A stretch of 64,000 nucleotides of DNA from Rhynchonema sp. JSB1_4 (GCA_030248065.1 JASAMV010005413.1:19926-83925), one strand, 5' to 3'; shown: positions 15,701-29,398, numbered from the stretch's first letter. Notes: generated from the letters alone by a model not told the origin. A program made the numbers and translations.

Positions 15701-18700
15701 AACCACGCCATAACCCATAGTAAAGCTGGTGCAAATGGCGAATTAAAAACATTCAGATTCCGAATAATTCACCAAAAAAACGGAAAAAATGCGAACAAAC
15801 GTGAGTAGTTTCGAGCAAGTGCTGCAGCGAAAGCACGTTTTGTGCCAAGTCTGTTTCTCAGCCACAACGCGTTCCACGGGATACACAGGTTTATCGCAAA
15901 TTGTGCAGTTCTTGGGCACATCTTCGATAATCGTAATGCCCGGTTTCTGCAAATTGTTGGAATTTTTCAGCAGATACGTTGTTTTCATATAGGGTTCAAG
16001 TTTAGATAACAAGGCATTTGCGACAGAAACCATCACTCTTTTGATTTCAAAAAAAAACGGGCTTATTTGCGACCGTTACGTTACGAACTCGCCACAAAAA
16101 CGAACGTTGCTATTACAAAATTTACCGACAGCAACAAAAATTATAAAAATCGTACCTTTTTGAACATTTTCATAATTCGCTTCTTGTCGGCTGCCGACCG
16201 TTCAACGATGATTTCGGCTTTCGCCGATTTCTTCTCGATATCCGTCTCTTCGACTTCGATTCCCTGGTGGATTTTCTCGAATTTGTCCTTGAATTTGTTC
16301 AGCTGTTCACCGGCGCCCTGAAGAAGCGGCAATTTTGATTAGAATAAATCATTTTTAAAGCTTGACGCATAGGCTGCAGCTGATTTCCGACATCAGTGGA
16401 GGTTTGGGGGTGGGGCCCTTCCCGCATCGGGTCTGGTGCTGTGATGATTTTTTGCCTGAATTCGAGAATTTTCAAGGGAGCTTGAGATAAAATTGCCATT
16501 TTATGGTCACAAGGGGCTCCAAATATCAACTAGGCCAAAATGTTTTTGCTAGTCGCATTTCCTTTCATTTGGAAACTGTATAATACCGACATTCGGTATG
16601 TGCAGTAAAGTATACAACCTTGCTTCTGTACACTGACGCGACATATGTAACAACTATTGGGACTCGTGGAATGAACTTGGCATATGGATTTGAGCAAGTT
16701 TTTGTTGACCTGCATTAAGTGATAGAGTTAACCATTTAAATTCGGCTGAAATTTGTGCGCCAACTCCATCACTAAAATACAGCTCCACCGAAGCTTGCCC
16801 AAATATATGTATATGCAAAGTTTATGCCAGCAAAGCAGATACGGCCCATTAACTTTCAGATCGAAAGAATAATCTTGACAAATACACATATTCATGCTCA
16901 CTTCAAGCAAGGCCGCAAGCTGCAACGGCAAACCATAAGCATAATTTAGGCCTAAAGCCCAAGCGCAAGCCTGAAGGACGCAGAAACCACCTGAATTTCC
17001 TCCACGTACAGCTTCTTTCGCTCCGCACCCGCTCTGGCCAGCTCCGTATCGATGTGCTCAAATCTGTCTTTGAATTTGTTGTATTTTGCCTGAAAAAATG
17101 TGGCCACACACAATGAAAACACGCAAAAACACATAGGGAACAACATAAAACGGGCGCCTAATAATCTGAAATCGTCATTTCAGACTTTCAGTCACACACA
17201 ACAGCAGAAGGACATGGACAACAGGAGTACGCTCTATCGAAGCTTTTTGATTGTTGGACCTCTTTCACAAAACGGAGCGACAACTATTATACAAGTTTCA
17301 CATCAGCACAATCTGGTTTGGTTTACTATGCCATACTTTACGCACCCTCGTGCAGAGCGCACAATATGCTGACCATGTTGTCATCGAAATCCTTGCCGTC
17401 ATTCACGCTTTTGTCAGGCAATGGAAATGGAAGTTCTGACAAAACACTAGCTAAAATAACTGCACATACGTAAAGCCGAATACAGTATGTGTAATCACCA
17501 GGGTTGGATTAAAAAAAAGTAAAAATTTTTTTGTAAAAAAAAAATTTTTTTTTAAAAAAAAAAAGTTGGCCACTTTTTTTATTTTAAAATTTTAAAAAGT
17601 AAGTCCACTTTTTTTATTATTTTTCCCTTTTTTTTCGTTATTTTCTCACTTTTTTAAGGTAAAAATGTATGTTTTCATGCGTTTTATTGCTCATCATTCT
17701 CAAAAAATCGCCTGCGGCGCTTATATTTCAGTTTAAAATGGCGTTGTAATGGACTCATACAGTTCCTAGACATCCCAACAATCGCTGCACGTATAATATA
17801 GGACACCCCATACCGTATACTGTGCAGTTATTGAGCTATCGACGTAAGCTATCGACAGACTCCACGTTGCTCGCCTATTTGCAGTTGTGTGGATTTGTCA
17901 TTTGTTGCTTTTGTCACACAACATGAGTGTGGTGTAGCTCTTTATCTCTCTTCAAATTTATCCCCAAATTCACAAACAGAAGGTTGGTCTTCCTTTTGTC
18001 ATATATGTATGTATGCCCACAGAGTTACCTTCGGGCGGGTTCTCAAAGTTGTGACCAAATGGGCTAGATCGCAGGTGATCGACATAAACATGCAAGTCAG
18101 TGGAGAAGTTCTCTTTAGTGTCCCTCAAAACATACCTAAGTAACATGATTTCAGAAATTTCATTTTTCTAGAAACCAATTTTTTGGGGGTCCGGAATAAA
18201 AAAAAGTGATTTTTAAAAAAAAAATTTTAAAAAGTTTTTTTTTTTAAAAAAAAGTTCGATAATAAAAAAATTTTTTAATCCAACCCTGGTAATCACACTG
18301 GTTTTCATGCTCACAGCTGGCTAATCTAATGGACAGAAAAACGAAAACATAATATCAAAAACAAACTAAAGCTTTTTGAAGTCTTACATGATCAATATCG
18401 GTTAATTTCTGCCGCGGTGCAGGGGGCGGTTTATCATCTCCCGTTTGCAGGGCTGATTTCTGAAAAAGCAGGGCAAAAAATAGGGCTGAGCCGGGGATTG
18501 AACCCGGGACCTCTCGCACCCGAAGCGAGAATCATACCACTAGACCACTCAGCCGATGTTTTACATCGTTCTAGAGTGTCTATTTAGTTTAACGCCGTCT
18601 ATATTCTGAAAAGGAAACCTCATGCTACAAATTAAAAAAGAAAACACGCGAAAATCAGAAACAAAACGTGGGCTGAGCCGGGGATTGAACCCGGGACCTC

Positions 18701-20585
18701 TCGCACCCTAAGCGAGAATCATGCCACTAGACCACTCAGCCGACGGGAAACAGCTGCGTAAATGATGACTATAGTACTAGGCAGACAAAGTTGCGCAGCG
18801 AAACTCCGCCCACTGTGTATTACGCTGTAACGTGTGTGTTTGTGTGCTGCTGCCTGCTGTCTGCTGTGCTGGTTTCAATGCACGCATGTGGAAAAAAATG
18901 TGTGTATGTGTGTGTGCTTGAAAATCAGGCAACGCACAGGGAAACAGGCCTGGTTGTTGGTTTTGCGGCCGAAAACAGTCGGATTTTTTTATAAAAGGTG
19001 GAAATTGAGCGCACTTTTGACAAGATGGGTAAGTTCACAATATAAGTGCCCAATTTTTATATAAAAACATATAAAAACAAAGATATTTTGGCTGTTTCAA
19101 GCCGTGTTCACAAAGAAAAGTGGACAACAACTGTAAAATTATTGGACGCCAAGACTTTGTGCACTGTTTCCAACATGCAATTGAATGCCGCCAGACTCAG
19201 TGCTGGATGCCCACGAGCATCATAATGAACTTTTAATAAATGTGATTCAGGATTCACCAAAGCTCTTGCACCGAACAAAAGAATGGCTCTTTCCACCATC
19301 CTTCAGGTCCGAATCATTTGCAGAAGTCGGCTATGGTGGTTTTTCCAGGCCTGACTACTACGTATAGTGAAAAGTCATTTTTAGGCTGAGGTTTTAGATG
19401 AGTCCTACCAGTTTAGGGCCTGATTTCCACGATTGAAAAAGGTCAACTACGAATCCATCGCTAAATAAAACAAAACACCCTGAACGAGCAAGGCAACCGA
19501 CCAATGATTTCAAATCGACGCCGATATTGATCATTGGTGGTGGTTTCTTCATGTCTTCATCATCATCGCTGTCCGATACCTCGTATTCGTAGGGGTCAGA
19601 GTCGGAGGACTGCTGAAAAAATGTATTTTTTTGGTTTTATTATCACTTGGCCATCTGGTGCATTCGCACTGACGATCACCTAAGTGCACCAATCATTCGT
19701 CGGTGAAAATACGTTGAAATGGCTTAGGAATTACACTGTATTCAGATAATGTGACTTCCTTTGAAAAGTTTACTGATTCCGATTGCAACAAACACAATTA
19801 CATTTTTATATGTTGTTTACAGATACTAAGTTCACACAAGTCAAAAACATGAAAAAAGGTCACATGGATTTCTAAAAAGATTTTCGGATTATTGGGCAGG
19901 TATACCTCATCTTTTTTATTCTCAACCGGCGGTGCTGGTGGCGGTGGTTTTGGCGGTTCCTCTGGCTTTGCGGGTGCAAGTTCTTTTGTGGGTGATTTGT
20001 TTTCTTTGCCGTCGGCCAGTTTCGATGCCTGAATCAGCAGGGCCTGTGTATGACAGGGATTCTACGCTCCGCATCCGAGTGCGTTGAATTAATTACCGTA
20101 TGTGATCAACGCTGTCTTGCCGCCAGTTATAACATCTAGTGACAATAAAATCAAGTGCATCGTACCATCCGCTTCACAGGGAAAGGCACATCATCACGGT
20201 GTTATCATCATCTTGTTACTATAAGGATTGTGTATACTGTAATCAATGAATTCCAAACCGTCTCATCCTTTTTCGGATCTGGCTTCGTTTTGTCAGCTGC
20301 GGCGGCAGGGGGCTTCGCTTCAGGCGGTGCCGGAGCTTTTGTGTCCGAAGTCGTTTTCGATGTCGGGGCTACTCCAGGGGCCTTGTCTTTGGACGGGGCC
20401 GACTTCGGGTCTGGCGGACCACTACCTGGCGCCTTCGTTTCTGTTGGTTTGGGCTTCACCGCTTCAGGGGCTGTTGCAGCTGCCTTTGGAGCTACAGTGG
20501 ATTCTGGCTTTTTTGCACCGGCCGGGGGATCTTTTGCTGCTGGCGGTTTGGGAACTGCTGGTGCAGCCGCGATTTTGGACGACAT
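793..20585 (-). CDS. LIM-domain protein of EPLIN/LIMA1 type, 17 exons, 3' end outside window
   Basis: Exons in gene order: 20259-20585, 19906-20043, 19502-19612, 18388-18459, 16991-17089, 16156-16317, 15801-15946, 10228-10334, 9367-9468, 6028-6193, 5831-5930, 5300-5492, 3782-3874, 2997-3139, 2198-2365, 1572-1668, 793-981. All have AG/GT borders and matching phases, giving 804 residues. Residues 1-216 are Pro/Ala/Lys-rich and then acidic. Residues 317-368 form one LIM zinc finger with ligands C317, C320, H338, C341, C344, C347, C365 and H368, split between exons 7 and 8. Short basic motifs of the form K-D-[RK]-F-E recur on both sides of the finger (KFKDRFE, KFKDKFE, VKDRFK, FKERFE, IKDKFE). 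In EPLIN-family proteins a central LIM finger is flanked by actin-binding segments, so a role in actin bundling at junctions or muscle is inferred. Start: first ATG in the open frame. The last visible donor (790-792) is good, so the gene runs past base 1. Weakest joins: donors of exons 7 and 15 and the TTCAAG acceptor of exon 11. Confidence 0.85.
1079..1405. repeat. MITE-like repeat with 14-bp inverted ends
   Basis: CTCATGAGACGACT at 1079-1092 and its exact inverse at 1392-1405. The interior shares AATTTGTTGC... sequence with 14410-14500 and 60680-60780. No clear target duplication. Confidence 0.5.
1914..2106. repeat. 190-bp MITE family, copy 1
   Basis: The family has inverted ends TATAGGCAAACTACGCCAAC / GTTGGTGTAGTTTGCCTATA and the middle GTGAAACATTCTGACG..TTTCTCTTTCTATTCG. 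Five copies occur in the window. This one lies just downstream of exon 15 of the LIM gene. Confidence 0.8.
3343..3618. repeat. Foldback, ATTGGTCGCACAATGAC family, copy 1
   Basis: Inverted ends TATTGGTCGCACAATGAC / GTCATTGTGCGACCAATA around a centre with ATTTTCAGCTGAAAAT. It lies in an intron of the LIM gene. Confidence 0.8.
4235..4356. repeat. Small MITE, GGCTAA..GTCAAC family
   Basis: The ends GGCTAACGGTAGAGTAGTCA and TTGACGACAGTAGCATAAGCC are imperfect inverses. Relatives are at 39531-39653 and 21528-21875, and a diverged one near 33040-33160. Confidence 0.6.
10012..10200. mobile_element. Foldback, GCCTCATGCATTTTTAC family
   Basis: The ends GTTGCCTCATGCATTTTTAC and its inverse enclose an inverted-repeat centre with AAGCTCAACACACAC and CACGCAGCTGACACAC. 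It lies in the big intron of the LIM gene; a second copy is at 44565-44827. Confidence 0.78.
11082..11314. mobile_element. TA-flanked GC-rich foldback (copy 1)
   Basis: The ends CAGTTCCGGGTGCAATTCTA / ...CCCGGTACTG have a TA duplication, as in Tc1/mariner-type MITEs. The interior is rich in GTGCACGCG units in both orientations. Other copies are at 32338-32523 and 60792-61005. Confidence 0.82.
15801..15946 (-). CDS. Exon carrying the first zinc module of the LIM domain
   Basis: This exon of the EPLIN-like gene encodes the C-x2-C...H-x2-C half plus the first two cysteines of the second module. The finger is completed by exon 10228-10334, which supplies the final C-x2-H (YCKLH). The 5.5 kb intron between them is the largest in the gene and holds repeats. 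The exon is 146 nt and ends in phase 2 (AC), completed by C from the next exon to give Thr. The VYPVER and CFRC signatures are those of EPLIN/MICAL-like LIM fingers. Confidence 0.88.
17499..18288. mobile_element. hAT-like MITE, family C
   Basis: 790 bp; ends CAGGGTTGGATTAAAA / TTTTAATCCAACCCTG. The perfect 8-bp duplication is GTAATCAC (17491-17498, 18289-18296). It lies in the intron between exons 4 and 5 of the LIM gene. Confidence 0.9.
18483..18554 (-). tRNA. tRNA-Pro (anticodon CGG)
   Basis: This 72-nt cloverleaf on the minus strand has acceptor stem GGCTGAG paired with CTCAGCC. The anticodon stem CTCGC/GCGAG encloses loop TTCGGGT, so the anticodon is CGG. The T arm GTTCAATCC is intact, as are the internal A and B boxes. 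It lies in the intron between exons 4 and 5 of the LIM gene, on the same strand. Confidence 0.95.
18670..18741 (-). tRNA. tRNA-Pro (anticodon AGG)
   Basis: A second 72-nt tRNA-Pro, nearly identical to the one 115 bp away. It differs in the anticodon loop (TTAGGGT, anticodon AGG) and at a D-arm base. The two form a small tandem pair in the intron between exons 3 and 4 and exon 5 of the LIM gene; the flanks between them are not conserved. Confidence 0.95.
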
Positions 20586-21605
20586 TTTGTGGGCAAAAAT
20601 TGGGTTTCGCAAAATTATTATGTTTGTTATTTGAATTGGCGCTGGAAAATGATGTTACGATGAAGTTACGACTATATTTTCATGGAGAACTACGTATCGC
20701 AGATGAATTGAGTGGAAAATGAAAAAATGTAGTTGGTGTTGAATTTCAATTCACAAAAGTGCGGATTTCTGAAACAACTGCTCTTAGATATAACGGAACA
20801 TACGACGGATGATGTCACCTATATTTCGTCACACAAACAGAATCGTTAAAAAAATGTTCCGCCCTTGCAAACGTATATTACATAAACTTGGCCAAAACGG
20901 ACAAAAAGTGCCACGGGCCGAAACTTTGCGTCCCACGCAAACATTTTGTGCCAGCAAGCAAGCACATCACAGAACTTTGTGTTCAACTTCTGCATTTTCT
21001 AACAACCAGCAAAATTTGCAAATTGTGGCAAAAAGTTTGCGCCGCCCGCGAAACGCAAAAGCCAAAGCGCTGTTATTTGTAAAGGCCTGGCAGGCGCGCT
21101 GTTTTTTTGCGCTCGTGTAAAGCGCAGTGGCTACAAGAAGCAACGTGGATGAATAAGCAAACTGCTCGCTTCAGAAATGTGCAACGAAATGGAGCATTTG
21201 CTGAAATCTTTGAGCTTCACCAACTCAACTATATGCACTAAGGTCTAACTTAGTGAACAACAAGCCACACAACCAACAAAGCAGCCGCATCGGCCACGCA
21301 CCAGCGGAAAAAGAAGTGCTAACTAAACGTTGCTTCTAGAACATATAATTCGCGCGCAGAAAGTTAGCGAAAACGCAACGAAACTTGGGACATCTTGTGG
21401 CCCTGATCCCTGATCCTGAAAGGGGATTAAGTTGATGTGCAAATAGTGCTTTTGCGTCAATCTCGAAAGCTGAAAGTCGGTATGGTGTTCTGAAGTGTGT
21501 AATTTATGCAGATGTGTGGCGTGTTATATCACAGTGGTCAACTCAAGTGGTCGAATCCCTACGTCAACTCACTTTGTGGAATGGACAACTGACCCCGAAT
21601 ACCAT

Positions 21606-21799
21606 GTATAGGCAAACCACATCAACACGAGCTCGATTTCGCAGCTGGCAGAATTGTGAAACATTCTGACGTGGCTGCTGATTTGGGAAATGTGACACGT
21701 TGAAGAATACAAACTGGAGGATGATGATTTTCTCTTTCTATTCGTTTTGAATACACACCACCTTCGAAATCGGGCTCGTGTTGGTGTCGTTTGCCTTTA
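21606..21799. repeat. 190-bp MITE family, copy 2, nested
   Basis: Same family as 1914-2106, inserted into another MITE (21528-21875) of the GTGGTCAACTCAAGTGG type. Confidence 0.8.
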
Positions 21800-21968
21800 C
21801 ATATTATTTCGGGACTTACTGCTGCGAGTTGGCGAAGTGATGTGACCACTTCAGTTGACCACTGTAATATTAGCCGATGTACGGCGTAATTTCGAAAAGC
21901 GCATAGCAAAAGAGGCAGAGAGGCGCTAGCTGCTAGCTGGCACCTCAACAATAATGCAGAACACAAGG

Positions 21969-23063
<1,095 letters not shown>

Positions 23064-23870
23064 CCCACGACGAGGCGAGGAGCAGTGTGACCTGGTTGAT
23101 GGGCGAGTTGGGATCATTGTATCCCACATTGTCATCTTGTCCACTTCTGGGTTGTGCTGCTTCTTTTGCTTCGAATTCATCACCAAATTGTCACCCACCC
23201 ACGAACTGCACCAGTCACGTCGAGGTTGATCTTGTGTGAGTTTATCACAAGCATGGCATGGATACTTGTTGGCTTGTTGTTGTCCTCGCTGCTTGCCATG
23301 TTCTGCTTTATTCGTTTTTGTATATTGCATGTCGTGTGCACGCCTTGAAACAAAAAAAATGACCTGGAATAAATTTAAGTGCTACCTTGTGCTCCCTCAG
23401 TCTCAGTGTGAGTCTGTGTGGCGGACAAAACAGCTGGGAAAAAACAGCGGCTACTCAAAGAGATGTGTAACTGGGGAGGCGTAGACCATAGCCTGGGCCT
23501 AAGCCTTATATCCCAAGTCTAAGTCTGAGCCCAAGACTGATGTGCAAGATATGATCGTTATAAAGAAAACCGCAGTGTTTTGTCACCGCTGATGAACCCG
23601 TATATTTTTGTATTCCGATTCTGTGTGCTGTGTCCGGAAAGTCTGGGATTTCATCTTTTCTGCCCTGAGCACATTTGATCGTGGCCCATTTGAATAGTTA
23701 TTGTTATTGTTAGTGTAATTTTCATTTTATATCTCAATTGATCTGCGTTACATCACAATTATACGAAACCCATTGTGTCCGCTGTGAATCATGTATATGT
23801 AACTGTTGATATCTGAGTTCTTAAAGTTCCAGGCCTTGACCACCAACACACCATTCAAATGAGTCATGGA

Positions 23871-24150
23871 ATATTGGTCGCACAATGACCATATAAGAAT
23901 TCGTCAAATGAATCCTGATTTTCACGTTCAGTCACTCTTAACCACTGTTCTATTTGTGATTCTCGCAAAACATTTTCAGCTGAAAATAATCTAGCAGAGC
24001 ACCCACGTTGCTGCGGGTCTGAAACATTTTGGTGACTGCATGTTTTGTGTGTGATCGCGCAACGGGACGTCACTGCCCCGTCACTTTCCCTCTTTAAAAT
24101 TCAGGAAAAAAATTTGACCAATTCTTATAAAGTCATTGTGCGACCAATAT
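23871..24150. repeat. Foldback, ATTGGTCGCACAATGAC family, copy 2
   Basis: Same family, 280 bp, in the opposite internal orientation. It is intergenic. Confidence 0.8.
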
Positions 24151-24834
24151 CCTGGTTGATCTGCACGATCATGTTCCGAAATGTTATGTATGCAGTGTCT
24201 GTAACAATTCAGTATTTACTGGACGATACGACTGTACTTTGCTTGTTTATACATGTACATCGTGAACCTGTGGTTTCAATTCACGTTAGATTTTCTTGTT
24301 TTTCTAACAGGATTTGCCACATTGCCTGCGGGCGTTTGCATTCACCTGGCACTGGAGGTGCAAAAACTCAAATAAATAAATAAATAAACTGAATTTACTG
24401 ATCACGAAAGTTGAAAAGAAAAGAAAAGCGAATGTCGTTCATGGTGTCGAAAAATATAAAATGAAGTAAGGCCAGGTCTCAAACTTGGTGACTGTGAATC
24501 GCTAACGATATTGAATCGCTCGAAAAAAAATTAAGAAATTCCAATCATATCCGGCACGTGGTGCGGCCGCAAAATGTGGCGATTTGACGACAAAACCATA
24601 AGCCTAAAATGTGAAATGGCGCCCAAAAACATGTTCAGCAAACAATCAACAAAAAAAACAAGTAGCGTTTTCATCATCAAATTAATGTTGCAGTTTGGAG
24701 CAAATATAGTAATTTATTCATAATAGTAGCCCAACAAAGGGCGTTGATGTGACGCATTCTGAAGGGTGACATGTCGATCGAGACTCTGGTTCGCGTTCAC
24801 AACATGGAGGTGCTCTGCCGTCGCCTGCAATGTT

Positions 24835-25898
24835 AAAGGTGCTGGTTAACAACCCTTCGACCGCGCTTGATCTTGGGGGTAGTATATTTTAACAAAGTTT
24901 GGACATCGTGTTACTCGACCCTAATCTGGCGAGCCGATTGGTCGCTTCCTGATGTTTCACGGCCACGTTGAAGTTTGCCCCTGGTGAAAAAGACTGAAAA
25001 AATTTGAAATGTTGCTGTGACACGAATAGGCTGTTTCAAAGTTTGATACTGAATGACAGCAACCTCCAACATTGTGGCGAAAACCGCAAAGCACAATAGC
25101 TATTGAAACGTCCGCATTGTTGAATAAGAAAGTAAATGGTTTCAGAAACCTGGCCATTTTTTGTTAGGATTTTCTACTCGTATAATTTTAAGCATCTGTG
25201 GTGAATGAAATAAGTTGTCAATAACAAATAAAAATCGTCTAATTATCAACTTTTTTGTTTGTGCTCCCCAGTTTTCAAAACCCTACACAGCTCACACAAT
25301 GTTTACCACAACATGCGCAAGGCAGCCATTCCACAGCGCACACACAGCGACAACACAGCAATGTTTCAGCTGGCAAGCTTTGTTGTGTGTGTGCGCTGTG
25401 GAATGACTGCCTTGCGCATGTTGTTGTAAACATTGTGTGAGCTCTGTAGGATTTTGAAAACTGGGGAGCACAAACAAAAAACTTGATAATTAGACGATTT
25501 TTATTTGTAATTGACAATTTATTTCATTCACCACAGATGCTTAAAATTATACGAGTAGAAAATCCTAACAAAAAATGGCCAGGTTTCTGAAACCTTTTAT
25601 TTTTTTATTCAACAATGCGGACGTTTCAATAGCTATTGTGCATTGCGGTTTTCGGCACACGGTTGGAGGTTGCGGTCACTCCAGTATCAAACTTTGAAAC
25701 AGCCTATTCGTGTCACAGCAGCATTTCAAATTTTTTCGGTCTTTTTCACCGGGGCAAACTTCAACGTGGCCGTGAAACATCAGGAAGCAATCAATCGGTT
25801 CGCCAGATTAGGGTCGAGTAACACGATGTCCAAACTTTGTTAAAATATACTACCCCCCAAGATCAAGCGCGGTCGAAGGGTTGTTAACCAGGACCTTT
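24835..25898. mobile_element. Large foldback element 1, TTAA-flanked
   Basis: Arms 24835-25360 and about 25375-25898 are near-perfect inverted repeats of about 520 bp. TTAA lies at both borders (24833-24836, 25897-25900), as in piggyBac-type insertions. The central 370 bp (about 25186-25556) is shared with the foldback at 59127-60208; the outer 350 bp is not. Confidence 0.85.
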
Positions 25899-25996
25899 AA
25901 AAGGTGATACCATTATTGTATTGTCAAAAGATGATACCACTATTCTGTGTTCAAAGGTGATACCATTATTCTGTGTTAAAAGGTGATACCATACTC

Positions 25997-26183
25997 TAGG
26001 CAAAGTACACCAACATGAGTCCGATTTCGCAGCTGGCAGAATAGTGAAACTTTTTGACGTGGCTGCTGATTTGGGAAATGTTACACGTTGAGGAATACTA
26101 AGTGGAGCATAATGATTTTCTCTTTCTATTCGTTTGAGTGCACACCATCTTCGAATTCGGGCTCGTATTGGTGTACATGCCTT
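25997..26183. repeat. 190-bp MITE family, copy 3
   Basis: Same family. It ends 40 bp downstream of the stop codon of the small membrane protein gene, so it may lie in its 3' UTR. Confidence 0.8.
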
Positions 26184-26222
26184 AAGTTCCTCAAATAGAA
26201 GCTCCTGGACTTATTCTATTTT

Positions 26223-27137
26223 TCAGCCACCATCTGAGTCTGGGGCTTCCATTGGAAGGAGGATTTTATTTTTCCACTGGATCGCACTGACGATGACCTG
26301 GTGCACCGCGAAGTGGAAACAAAAACGGGGAACCGAGAAAAGCACACACTACTGTGTGCGATTTGCATTGTCATCAAACTTCGTGTCATACATAGACACG
26401 GACCTGCCTTGCTCACAGACGATTTTGTACTTAGGACATGTAGAACATTTACTGGAACGACCAATTTTGACCAGCGTAAAAAGCTCATTTTAGGCCTGGG
26501 AACAGTTTTTACGCTATATCTATTGATTTCCCTAATTTGAAAATTGATCACACGTCCATCAAGCAAGGTGCCGATCCGATCACCAAAGCTTGATTTCCGG
26601 ACAATTCTATCTCAACCTTCAAATATCTGTTCGCCTCCTCCAGCCTTGTGGCTCGATATTTGTAGAAACTGTAGGAGAGCGCGACGAACATGCCGAACGA
26701 CAGAACACGGTAGAAGAACCGGCAGTAGAACACCAGCGTCACTGGAAAGGATATGGTCAGATATAGGATTATGTGAAACTTTGAAGAGGATTATTTGAAC
26801 CGCATCTTCACTATTTGAAGCCTCTCAGTAGCGTAGGCATATTTTTGTGACCAGCATTTGAATATATTCTGCCACCGTAAACCTGATTACAACCAGCAAT
26901 GTTCTTGTTTGTCCCGGTCGATTCAGGTGTAGATAATCCGAATGGGATCGGAAATTGGTTTTTCAGAGTCCATTTTTCTCATTCCACAAATTATTATCAT
27001 ACCAATATTTTTTTACTTGTCAACTTACAAAAGTGAATGCCACTGAAGGCGACGAGCAGTACACCATGGATGTCGTTCAACAGGTCCAAATCATTTAACG
27101 CCTGCCCGACCGTGGATAACATTGCATTAAAGTCCAT
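26223..27137 (-). CDS. Small membrane protein (95 aa), three exons
   Basis: Exons in gene order: 27029-27137 (ATG at 27137), 26617-26741, 26223-26276 (stop TGA). Donors read GTAAGT and GTTGAG, acceptors CCAG and CCAG, and phases 1 and 0 match; the total is 288 nt. After about 22 mostly polar residues (MDFNAMLSTVGQALNDLDLL) come two hydrophobic segments: residues around 24-42 (GVLLVAFSGIHFLTLVF) and around 48-66 (VLSFGMFVALSYSFY). A basic/acidic cytosolic-looking stretch (KYRATRLEEANRYLK) and a short acidic C-terminus follow. This fits a two-pass membrane protein. I do not recognise the family; a TMEM18-like protein is a weak possibility based on size and layout only. Confidence 0.68.
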
Positions 27138-27994
27138 TGTTTTTGAAACGTTTTTGCTTGGTGTTCTTGCAATAAGATTATGATATTTTTTAATTCCTGG
27201 TTGGAGCTCAACTCCAAAATATGTTACGTTTGCTAATGTGCGCCGCAAAGATATAATGTTATATAATTTTGCACAAAATTTTTGCTGAAAAGACCGACAA
27301 AAAAGCTACAGTCATTCTGCATTTGTACATAATGGTCAACGACCAGATTATCTGATTCATGTGAACATGTTGTTGCATTCAAACATTTCCTTTCGTGCAG
27401 AAAGCCTCCACACAACCGTTCTAAATAAACTAATAGGCATAAATAAATATGAATTTTAGGTGTTGTTGGCGGCACCTTAAAGGAGGCAAAAGTTTAGACA
27501 ATGTCTCATTTTTAACGTACCCAAAAGTAAAATAAACAAAATGTACCAAAAATGATTGGCTTTGGTCAAGCGCGGTGCAACCAAGCGCGTCGCATCTCGG
27601 ACCGACCAATCGAGTTTTTTGTGTTTCACAATTATTTATAGTTCAGTGGTGTGCCGACCCCCGAAAGGGAAGGCAAGTCGCTGATTCGTAAAAGTTACTT
27701 TTATGTAATAGAGGGGCGCGTCTAACAGAATGTGTGCGGGTGCGTATTGATTTTCTACAATGCTGTTCTCCATACTCAGCTACGCCAGCGTGTGCATATT
27801 ACAGCAACAACAAGACAGCAGGCAAAGCACACACACAGCCAGGGTCCTGTGTTGCTTAGGTGGCGCGGGGCCCGCACTCCCCCGCGCTGGCCGGCGCAGG
27901 CTGTTTTTAATGAATATTTGGTTTTTTTAAGTGAAGCTTTACTGCTGAATGGGTGAAATAAATGCAGAGTTGAATTTATATGTTGTTTACCGTG

Positions 27995-29398
27995 ATAAAA
28001 ACGTGTGTTTAGCCCAGAGCTGGGATTTTTGGATTTGTAACAAAGTCATTATGGCAGCACAAAAAGACCAAAAGTGCGTCATTTGTTTATGTGTATTTGC
28101 TTGTAAATGCAATGTCAAAAGCAAAATCACCCTGAAACAAGAATTGCTGATGCATTTTAGTCGAAGACGGATACGGCATTAATTTCCAGCTAACCGCAGA
28201 ACAAGTAATAGTTGTGAAACTCCACGGCAAAAACAGTGATCGGCTGCTAGATTCCAAAGTACAGAAACATGTAGGTATGACGATACATTTGTCCCCAAAA
28301 ACACTAATTTGCGCTGAACAGTAATTTAAACAGCAAAAGTATGTGACGAAACAAATGGTGAAACATCATCTTTGACCATCAAAATTAAGTCAACATAAGC
28401 AGTTGATCAGTGCCCTGCATATTCACGATTCACTGGGTACGCGCATTTTCAGCGATGTACCTAGTTTTGCGTCGTGTCTCGCTTGTTTCGCACTGGTCCT
28501 TTTTGGTACAGTACTTTATGTCTGGTGATTATGTGCCATTTGCTAATTGCAGCTAGCCTGTCGAAGATTATCTATAGCTTCAAATTTGCTTTTTTGAGCA
28601 GATTTTTGTATCATAAGTCTACATTTTATCGTCAGTTTTGGCCGTTTTAGTTTTTTGTGATTCATGTTTCTGGTGCGTTTTAGTCAAAAAGTGCAAATTT
28701 TACGTCATGTTTCATGTGCAATTTATTCGTCAATCACAGGTTTTATCGATCAGTTAGCATTTAGATCATGTAGTTTTGTTCAATATCGATACTTTAGTGC
28801 CATCATTAACATTTATACTTGCGCGCAAATGAAGAAGTAAAAGCTATGTATTTTCCTGTATAATAACGTGCATTATTAGCTTTGATGTGGACTTTAGATG
28901 CAGAATTATGCTGCCAAAATGAGTTTGTTACACGTCCAAAAATCCCAGCTCTGGGCTAAACACACGTTTTTATCTTCGACAGGCTAGCTGCAATTAGCAA
29001 ATGGCACATAATCACCAGACATAAAGTACTGTACCAAAAAGGACCAGTGCGAAACAAGCGAGACACGACGCAAAACTATGTAGGTACATCGCTGAAAATG
29101 CGAACCCAGTGAATCGTGAATATGCAGGGCACTGATCAACTGCTTATGTTGACTTAATTTTGATGGTCAAAGATGATGTTTCACCATTTGTTTCGTCACA
29201 TACTTTTGCTGTTTAAATTACTGTTCAGCGCAAATTACTGTTTTTGGGGACAAATGTATCGTCATACCTATGTTTCTGTACTTTGGAATCTAGCAGCCGA
29301 TCACTGTTTTTGCCGTGGAGTTTCACAACTATTACTTGTTCTGCGGTTAGCTGGAAATTAATGCCGTATCCGTCTTCGACTAAAATGCATCAGCAATT
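27995..29398. mobile_element. Large foldback with about 400-bp loop
   Basis: Arms 28141-28574 and 28975-29398 are inverted copies of about 430 bp at very high identity. A further 36-bp segment just left of the element (27995-28031, around AGCCCAGAGCTGGG) reappears inverted in the loop near 28935-28972. No coding region was seen. Confidence 0.85.

Larger units (their letters stand above)
23064..26222. other. Intergenic, repeats only
   Basis: Contains a foldback (23871-24150), the 1.06-kb foldback (24835-25898) and a 190-bp MITE. Overlapping open frames at 22953-23484 on both strands conflict and none has consistent splice support. Confidence 0.5.
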
